In this document: positions 58,627 through 64,000 of the stretch, piece after piece
How the letters are laid out: each line of letters starts with the position of its first letter
How positions within the stretch are numbered: position 1 is the first letter of the stretch
Source of the DNA: Clostridia bacterium
GTDB lineage: Bacteria; Bacillota; Clostridia; Oscillospirales; Butyricicoccaceae
Assembly: GCA_017394205.1 (NCBI GenBank)
Contig: JAFOPS010000115.1
Span: 1-64,000 of the forward strand
Direction: 5' to 3'
DNA length: 64,000 nucleotides
Notes under the pieces: model-generated
What the model saw: the letters and a program-made list of their open reading frames with translations, nothing else
Database searches by the model: none
What the model was told of the DNA's origin: nothing
Translations under genes and position numbers: made by a program

Positions 58627-59400
58627 TCAGAAATATACGGGATCGCACATCCCGTCCCGCGGCGCCAGGCGGACCTCCGCCCGCACCTCCGCCTTCTCCA
58701 GCGCGGCGGAGACCGCATCCAGCGCCAGCTCGGGGCGATTGTTTTCGGCGCTGAGGTGGGCCAGGATCAGGGTCTCGGTCCCCTCCCGGCAGAGTCCCGC
58801 CGCCACCCGGGCGGCAAAGGCGTTGGACAGATGGCCCCGGTCCGAAAGGATCCGCAGCTTGAGCGGATAGGGATAGGGGCCGTGCTTCAGCATTTCCTCG
58901 TCGTGATTGAACTCCAGCACCACGGTCCGGCTGCCCCGGATGGCCTCGAAGATCTCGGCCGTCACGGTGCCGGTGTCGGTGCAGAACGCCACCCGCTCCC
59001 GCTCCTCGCCCACGGCATAGCCGCAGCTTCCCGGCGCGTCGTGCAGCGTGGCAAAGGTTCGGACGGGGCAGTCCCCCAGAAGCAGCGTTTCGCCCGGCTC
59101 AAAGAGGATCCGCGGCGGATCGGGCGGGAGCTTGGCGGCGACGGCCGCATAAGTATCATAAGAGCAGACCAGCACGGCGCGGCTGTGCTTCAGCAGAACG
59201 GGCAGCGCCGAAACGTGGTCGCTGTGGCTGTGCGTGATCAGCACGTGGGTCAGATCGCCCACGCCCATCCCCAGCCGGCGGAGCTGGGACGAAAGATACC
59301 GGACGTTTTTCCCTGCGTCGATCAGGATCCTCTGCCGGCCGCAGCAGTAAAAGGCGCTGTTGCCCGAGCTGCCGCTGGCCAGCGTACAAAAATATGTCAT
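58627..59400 (-). CDS. walJ: MBL-fold metallohydrolase WalJ/YycJ
   Basis: 257 residues. The metallo-beta-lactamase motif THSHSDHVS near residue 57 and the downstream ligands FCTDTGTVT, FNHDEEMLK and LAHLSAENN identify a YycJ-type protein; relatives are 5' exonuclease-like and linked to cell-wall/division control. ATG 59400 lies after GGAGAGAGG and begins TYFCTLASGSSGNS, the usual start. It is 70 bases after murA and 21 before rlmH. Confidence 0.93.
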   Translation of the reverse strand: MTYFCTLASGSSGNSAFYCCGRQRILIDAGKNVRYLSSQLRRLGMGVGDLTHVLITHSHSDHVSALPVLLKHSRAVLVCSYDTYAAVAAKLPPDPPRILFEPGETLLLGDCPVRTFATLHDAPGSCGYAVGEERERVAFCTDTGTVTAEIFEAIRGSRTVVLEFNHDEEMLKHGPYPYPLKLRILSDRGHLSNAFAARVAAGLCREGTETLILAHLSAENNRPELALDAVSAALEKAEVRAEVRLAPRDGMCDPVYF

Positions 59401-59470
59401 GCCTCTCTCCGAAAAAGCAAAGCACACTCCGGCGCGCTCTGCGCTCCGCAATGTGCTTGCCGAATCTTCT

Positions 59471-60769
59471 TCAGTTTGCCCTGGGAATGGGGTCGGCGGC
59501 GGGCTCTTCACTGACCCGGCTGATGTCGGCGCCCAGCTTGCGGAGCTTTTCCACGAGATCCTCGTAGCCCCGCTCGATATAGCCGATCTCCTCGATCTCG
59601 GTGGTCCCCTCGGCGGCAAGTCCGGCGATCACCAGCGCGGCGCCCGCCCGCAGGTCGCTGGCGCGCACCGGCGCGCCGGTAAGGCCTTCCACGCCCTCGA
59701 TCACGGCCACCTTGCCGTCCACCTGGATCTTCGCGCCCATGCGGCGCAGCTCGTCGGAATAACGGAATCGGCTCTCCCAGACGCCCTCGGTGATCACCGA
59801 GGTGCCCTCCGCCAGGCAAAGCACGGCGGCCAGCTGGGGCTGCATATCGGTGGGAAATCCGGGATAAGGCAGGGTCTTGACCTGCAGCTTGCGCAGCGGC
59901 CCGCTGCGGGTGACGCGGATGCTGTCGTCCTCCTCTTCGATGACGGCGCCCATTTCCTCCATCTTGGCAGTGATGCAGTCCATATGCTTGGGAATGATGT
60001 TGCGCACCAGCACGCTGCCGCCGGTGGCGGCCACCGCCGCCATAAAGGTCCCCGCCTCAATCTGGTCGGGGATGATGGAATAGGTGCCGCCGTACAGCCG
60101 CTCGACGCCGCGGATCTTGATCACGTCGGTGCCCGCGCCCATGATGTCGGCGCCCATGGAGTTGAGGAAGTTGGCCAGATCGACGATATGGGGCTCCTTG
60201 GCGGCGTTTTCGATCACCGTCTGCCCGTCGGCCAGACAGGCCGCCAGCATGATGTTCATGGTGGCGCCCACGCTCACCACGTCCAGATAGACGCTGGCTC
60301 CGTGAAGCCCGCCTTTCGAAGCGTCGGCAAAAACGATGCCGTTGCGGGTCTCAATGGCGGCGCCCAGCGCCTCAAAGCCCTTCATATGCTGGTCGATGGG
60401 GCGCACGCCGCCGAAATTGCATCCGCCGGGCATGGCCACCTCGGCCCTGTGGAAGCGGCCCAAAAAGGCGCCGATCAGGTAATACGAGGCGCGCATCTTG
60501 CGATTGAGGTCGCTGACGGCGGAATATTTGTTCAGCCCGCGACTGTCGATCTCGATGGTGCTGTGATTGACGACACGGACGCCGATGCCCAGCTCCCGCA
60601 GGATCTCCATCTCGATGACCACGTCCCGCACCATGGGGATGTTTTCCACCCGGCAGACGCCGTCTACCAGAAGGGCTGCGGGGATGATGGCCACCGCCGC
60701 GTTTTTCGCGCCGCTTACCGTCACCTCGCCGAAGAGCGGTTTCCCGCCGTGAATGACGAATTTATCCAA
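59471..60769 (-). CDS. murA: UDP-N-acetylglucosamine 1-carboxyvinyltransferase MurA
   Basis: 432 residues from TTG 60769, 8 bases after AAAGGGGG; an ATG at 60805 has no ribosome site. MurA makes enolpyruvyl-UDP-GlcNAc, the first committed step of peptidoglycan synthesis and the fosfomycin target. The substrate Lys-Asn in VSGAKNAAVAIIPAAL and the catalytic Cys in MPGGCNFGGVRPID near residue 115 are both present, so fosfomycin sensitivity at this residue is expected. It lies between yycI and walJ, not a usual place. Confidence 0.95.
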   Translation of the reverse strand: MDKFVIHGGKPLFGEVTVSGAKNAAVAIIPAALLVDGVCRVENIPMVRDVVIEMEILRELGIGVRVVNHSTIEIDSRGLNKYSAVSDLNRKMRASYYLIGAFLGRFHRAEVAMPGGCNFGGVRPIDQHMKGFEALGAAIETRNGIVFADASKGGLHGASVYLDVVSVGATMNIMLAACLADGQTVIENAAKEPHIVDLANFLNSMGADIMGAGTDVIKIRGVERLYGGTYSIIPDQIEAGTFMAAVAATGGSVLVRNIIPKHMDCITAKMEEMGAVIEEEDDSIRVTRSGPLRKLQVKTLPYPGFPTDMQPQLAAVLCLAEGTSVITEGVWESRFRYSDELRRMGAKIQVDGKVAVIEGVEGLTGAPVRASDLRAGAALVIAGLAAEGTTEIEEIGYIERGYEDLVEKLRKLGADISRVSEEPAADPIPRAN

Positions 60770-60894
60770 AGAGGGTTCCCCCTTTTTTTCCGTTAAACTA
60801 AGCATATGGGGCTATTTCCCATATTGACTCTATGATAGTATATCACATACTGCCGGAAATAAAAAGCCCCTGTCGAAAATTTTTCCTGCCGCTC

Positions 60895-61686
60895 TCAGAA
60901 GATCACCTGCTTCCCCGTCAGGGCGCTGAGATAAAGCGTGTCGCTCCCGGTCCGGATCTCCCACACGGGCACCAGCACCATGGATTGCGCGTCCTCGCTC
61001 TGCAGGACGTAGCCTGCCCGAAGCCCCTCGACGCGCCGGAGCTCCAGGCTCTCCATCAGGTCGCACAGCGCCAGCACAAGCTGGGCGCGGGGCTTTCCGG
61101 CGGCGTTCTCTTCTCCGGTCTCGCCCATCAGCCAGCGTCCGCGCACGGCAAGATCGCCCGTTTCGGCCGTACACGCCAGCCTGCAATTGAAAACGGGCTG
61201 CTTTTGATAGCTCTGGATCAGCGTGATGCCGCCGCTGCTCACCTCCACCGAGGCGTCCTTCATGGAAAGCCCGCCCGCGGCAAGCCGGCTGCGGATGCTT
61301 TCACCGTCGGAATACTCGGCTCCGTGCAGACGGATCTCAACGGCGCCGCCCCGGCGAAAGCTCAGCTCTCCGGCGTCGCTCGCATAGATCACCACGCCGC
61401 CGCCGGGCTCCGTGACATCAGCCTTTCCCAGCAGCTTTTCCGCCGCGGCCCGCTCGGCCGCCGGGTCGCGCCCGATGCGGATCGCACCGTTTTTCTGGGG
61501 CATGGCCAGCACGTCCTCCAGCTGCAGTTCGATCCCCCGCGCCGCAGCCACAGTCACGGCGTTTTCGGCGGCAGTGTGCGCGATCGAGCGCTGCTGCCAG
61601 AGCTGACGGGCGATATTTCCCGCCAGGATCAGATCGGCCGCCAGCAGCAGAAGGATCAGCCATCTCCGGATCTTTTTCCACTCCAT
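60895..61686 (-). CDS. yycI: Two-component system regulatory protein YycI (WalI)
   Basis: 263 residues. One N-terminal membrane helix (RRWLILLLLAADLILAGNIA) and an extracellular domain. YycI with YycH controls WalK activity in Bacillus. The C-terminus VWEIRTGSDTLYLSALTGKQVIF matches the YycI family pattern in which the last strand ends in a tyrosine-or-phenylalanine-rich block. ATG 61686 follows GGAGG inside the end of yycH. Assignment rests on sequence hints plus the walK-yycH-yycI order. Confidence 0.82.
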   Translation of the reverse strand: MEWKKIRRWLILLLLAADLILAGNIARQLWQQRSIAHTAAENAVTVAAARGIELQLEDVLAMPQKNGAIRIGRDPAAERAAAEKLLGKADVTEPGGGVVIYASDAGELSFRRGGAVEIRLHGAEYSDGESIRSRLAAGGLSMKDASVEVSSGGITLIQSYQKQPVFNCRLACTAETGDLAVRGRWLMGETGEENAAGKPRAQLVLALCDLMESLELRRVEGLRAGYVLQSEDAQSMVLVPVWEIRTGSDTLYLSALTGKQVIF

Positions 61687-61688
61687 GA

Positions 61689-62945
61689 TCAATCCTCCGT
61701 CACGCGGCACACAGCCGGCGCAAACGCGCCCGATTCCCCTTCCAGGAGCCGGACGCACAGCCGCGCCCGCCCCTCGGGCAGCGCGGCGGACATTTTGGAA
61801 AGAGGCATCAGCAGCAGGCTTTCGCCGGGCTCCAGCACCCGGGGCGACGCCATCAGGTCGGTGAGCGCGCCGTCCCGCACCACGGCGGCGGCCCAAAGGC
61901 CCTCCCGCCGCTCGAGAAACCGTCCGCCCTCCTCCAGGCCGAACCGCAGCGCCAGCGCGCCGTCGTCCTCCCGGCGGAGCTCCTCCAGACTCAGCGTACC
62001 GCCCGCGCCGGTGAGCGACCAAAGCTGCTCCAGCAGGTCGCTGATCTTGCGGCAGACCTCCGCCTCCATTTCCGCTCCTGCGCGCTCGACGAGCGCAAGA
62101 TCGGCTTCGCCGGTATAGTGCAGATCGCCCTCGCGGCCGACGCGCACGGTGCTGCGCCCCTCTACATAAACCAGATTGCCGTCGGCGTCGGGATAGACCT
62201 TGGAAAGATAGGCGTTCATGCCCAGCGCGGTCAGAACGCTCTGGGGCAGCTCGCCCTTTTGGGCAAATTCCGTCGGCGCCGCAAAAAGCGTTTCCGCCGA
62301 AAAGCTCCGGTCGGTCAGCACCTCATCGGCGGCCAGCGACGCCTGCTCCGGCCCCGCCAGGACGGCGTTGATCTCCCGCTCTGCGCCGCAGATGCCGCGA
62401 AGCTCCTCCGCCGAGGCCACCGTTTCGGCCCGCCACCGGGCGCCGGTCTCATCTGTGAACAGGGCGATCACGTTTTCCCGCTCCAGGGTGATCACGGTCC
62501 GGCAGACCGCAACGTCGCCGTCCGTCCCGGCGCCGCCGCTCCAGATCCGCAGCAGGGAAAGCGGCTGAGGGGCGTGATACTGCACCAGCACTGCCGGCGG
62601 CTCCATCCGCCGCAGATATTCCGTTTCTTCCATCCGCGTCAGCGGTCCCGCCGAGCCCAGCGCCTCCAGATAAAAAGGCTCGATCTGCTGATACAGCAGC
62701 TCGTAATCCGTCTTTTGCAGGGGAAGCCAGACACCGCCCTCGCAAAACACGGCAAGCTGCTCGGGATAGACCGCCGTCTGGGCGGCGCTCAGACGGAGCC
62801 TCCCGCTCTCGCCGTCGGGCTCCGCCGCATCGATCTGTCCGCCGACGCGGCTGCTCCGCATGCTCAGAAACATGGTGGCGCCCGTCAGCAGGAGCATCAG
62901 CGCCAAAAGCACCGCCAAAAGGGCGTTGTTCAGCCGCTCACGCAT
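61689..62945 (-). CDS. yycH: Two-component system activity regulator YycH (WalH)
   Basis: 418 residues. N-terminal membrane helix (LNNALLAVLLALMLLLTGATMFL) and a large extracellular domain, as in YycH, which binds YycI and modulates WalK. Sequence conservation is low; identification relies on length, topology and position between walK and yycI. ATG 62945 has GGGGAG upstream and overlaps the walK stop by 8 bases, indicating translational coupling. Confidence 0.8.
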   Translation of the reverse strand: MRERLNNALLAVLLALMLLLTGATMFLSMRSSRVGGQIDAAEPDGESGRLRLSAAQTAVYPEQLAVFCEGGVWLPLQKTDYELLYQQIEPFYLEALGSAGPLTRMEETEYLRRMEPPAVLVQYHAPQPLSLLRIWSGGAGTDGDVAVCRTVITLERENVIALFTDETGARWRAETVASAEELRGICGAEREINAVLAGPEQASLAADEVLTDRSFSAETLFAAPTEFAQKGELPQSVLTALGMNAYLSKVYPDADGNLVYVEGRSTVRVGREGDLHYTGEADLALVERAGAEMEAEVCRKISDLLEQLWSLTGAGGTLSLEELRREDDGALALRFGLEEGGRFLERREGLWAAAVVRDGALTDLMASPRVLEPGESLLLMPLSKMSAALPEGRARLCVRLLEGESGAFAPAVCRVTED

Positions 62946-64000
62946 GGCGCTCCCCGCCTTCCGCAACGGGAAGCCACAGCGTCACCACGCTGCCCTTGCC
63001 GTATTCGCTGTCAAAGGTGATGCTGCCCCCGTGCGTTTCGGCGATCTGCCGGGCGATGGCCAGGCCGAGGCCGGTGCCGCCGCTCTCGCGGGAACGGGCC
63101 TTGTCCACCCGGTAAAACCGCTCGAACAGCCGGGGCAGGTCCGCTTTGGGCACGCCGATGCCCGTGTCCTCCACCCGGAGGAACACCCGGCCGGCCTCCT
63201 CGCCGCCGGTGACGGTGATGCTGCCGTTTGGCTTATTGTATTTGATGGCGTTGGTGAGGATGTTCACCACCACCTGCTGGATGCGCTCGGCGTCGCCCAC
63301 CGTGCCGGGCAGGGCGTCGGGAAGCAGATCCGTCAGCGTCAGGCCGCGGTTTTTGGCCTCCATCTCCATGGCCTGCACGGCCTTTTTCCCGATGGACAGC
63401 AGATCCATGGGCTCCATTTTCATCTCCATGCGGTTGTAATCCAGCCGGGTCAGGGTCAGAAGATCCTTGACGATGCGGGTCATCCGGTCGGCCTCGCTGC
63501 TGATGACGCTCAGGAATCTCACCTGGGTCTCCCGGTCGATGTCGTCGGCGCTCATCAGCGTTTCGGCATAGCCCCGCACGTTGGTCAGCGGCGTGCGCAG
63601 CTCGTGGGACACGTTGGCCACGAATTCCCGGCGGCTGTCGTCCAGCTTCTGCTGCTCGGTGACGTCGTGCAAAACGGCCATCAGCCCCTGCCGGTCGGTC
63701 CCCAGCCGGATGGGGGCGAAATAAATCTTCAAAAACCGCTGGTTTGCGGCAAAATCCACCTCGATGGAGCGGCCGTCCTGGGCCAGATCCTCCTGCTGCA
63801 CCTGCACGTCGGGAAAGACCTCGCCATAGGTGCTTTCGGCGGTAAGATGCTTGCCCAGCATGGTCTCGGCCGCCGGATTCGATTGCAGCAGCCGTCCTGC
63901 GCTGTCAAAGGCCACCATGCCGTCGGCCATGTGGCGGAAGAGGGTGTCCAGCTTGTTGCGCTCCTCCTCCACCTGCCGCAGGGTGGTCTCGAGCTGGCGG
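62938..64000 (-). CDS. walK: Sensor histidine kinase WalK (VicK), 5' end cut by window
   Basis: At least 354 residues are visible; the frame stays open to the window edge. From the edge: a coiled linker (LRQVEEERNKLDTLF), a PAS domain (about 10-115, DGMVAFDSAGRLLQSNP), HisKA with FVANVSHELRTPLTNVRGYA, and an intact ATPase domain (N-box NILTNAIKYNKPNG, G1 EDTGIGVPKADL, G2 GGTGLGLAIA). WalK senses cell-wall status and phosphorylates WalR. The membrane and HAMP parts, and walR, should lie just outside the window. It overlaps yycH. Confidence 0.93.
   Translation of the reverse strand, partial: RQLETTLRQVEEERNKLDTLFRHMADGMVAFDSAGRLLQSNPAAETMLGKHLTAESTYGEVFPDVQVQQEDLAQDGRSIEVDFAANQRFLKIYFAPIRLGTDRQGLMAVLHDVTEQQKLDDSRREFVANVSHELRTPLTNVRGYAETLMSADDIDRETQVRFLSVISSEADRMTRIVKDLLTLTRLDYNRMEMKMEPMDLLSIGKKAVQAMEMEAKNRGLTLTDLLPDALPGTVGDAERIQQVVVNILTNAIKYNKPNGSITVTGGEEAGRVFLRVEDTGIGVPKADLPRLFERFYRVDKARSRESGGTGLGLAIARQIAETHGGSITFDSEYGKGSVVTLWLPVAEGGERHA

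Overview
The window reads as a piece of a GC-rich, spore-forming Firmicute of the class Clostridia, most likely an Oscillospiraceae/Ruminococcaceae-type gut anaerobe. The evidence is the sporulation genes (spoIIR, a SleB-type cortex hydrolase, spoIIID), a complete acetyl-CoA to butyryl-CoA gene set (thl, crt, hbd, bcd, etfB, etfA), an S-layer-homology surface protein, a Wal (Yyc) cell-wall two-component locus and peptide-uptake operons. The genus cannot be fixed from the sequence alone. Most genes have clear Shine-Dalgarno sites, and GTG or TTG starts are common. Many genes end at strong intrinsic terminators.

Layout. 0-2.2 kb: spoIIR and sleB diverge, followed by a GNAT acetyltransferase. 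2.3-15.1 kb: an S66 carboxypeptidase and two tandem oligopeptide ABC transporter operons, all on the minus strand; the second operon lacks an oppF. 15.3-19.9 kb: rpsO and pnp with structured leaders, an M16 peptidase and a second GNAT. 19.9-24.4 kb: spoIIID diverges from a Ca2+-type P-ATPase across a 123-bp region that holds sigma-E-like promoters in both directions plus SpoIIID-like boxes; a MATE transporter follows. 24.6-30.9 kb: a small membrane protein, a SEDS (RodA/FtsW) protein, tsaE-tsaB-rpiB, upp, isoaspartyl dipeptidase and an M20 amidohydrolase. 31-41.7 kb: DUF5662, a two-component system with a small membrane protein, a C39-like cysteine protease with a C-terminal membrane anchor, a ZIP transporter, a CPBP protease, a penicillin-binding-like serine hydrolase, an odd lipoyl-less E2-type acyltransferase and DegV.

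42-43.3 kb is the most unusual stretch. It is an AT-richer island with a MazG-like gene and a four-helix-bundle (23S rRNA intervening-sequence type) gene. Next to these lies a two-armed array of short palindromes, each different in sequence but all spaced by the 9-mer AGTTATATT in one arm and its reverse complement in the other. A tRNA-Thr/tRNA-Tyr operon follows. 43.3-51.6 kb: an XRE regulator with nested inverted repeats upstream, the large SLH protein under a near-consensus promoter, a membrane protein, an HD-domain nucleotidase, a radical SAM protein and two more S66 carboxypeptidases. 51.6-57.9 kb: the butyrate genes, with separate near-consensus promoters before thl and before crt. 58.1-64 kb: walK (cut by the window edge), yycH, yycI, murA, walJ and rlmH, with murA inserted in the usual wal order.

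Together the genes point to peptide scavenging (two Opp systems, S66/M20/isoaspartyl peptidases), cell-wall turnover and its surveillance (Wal, MurA, SEDS, LdcA-like enzymes), butyrate-forming energy metabolism and sporulation. No transposase, integrase, CRISPR array or prophage gene was recognised.
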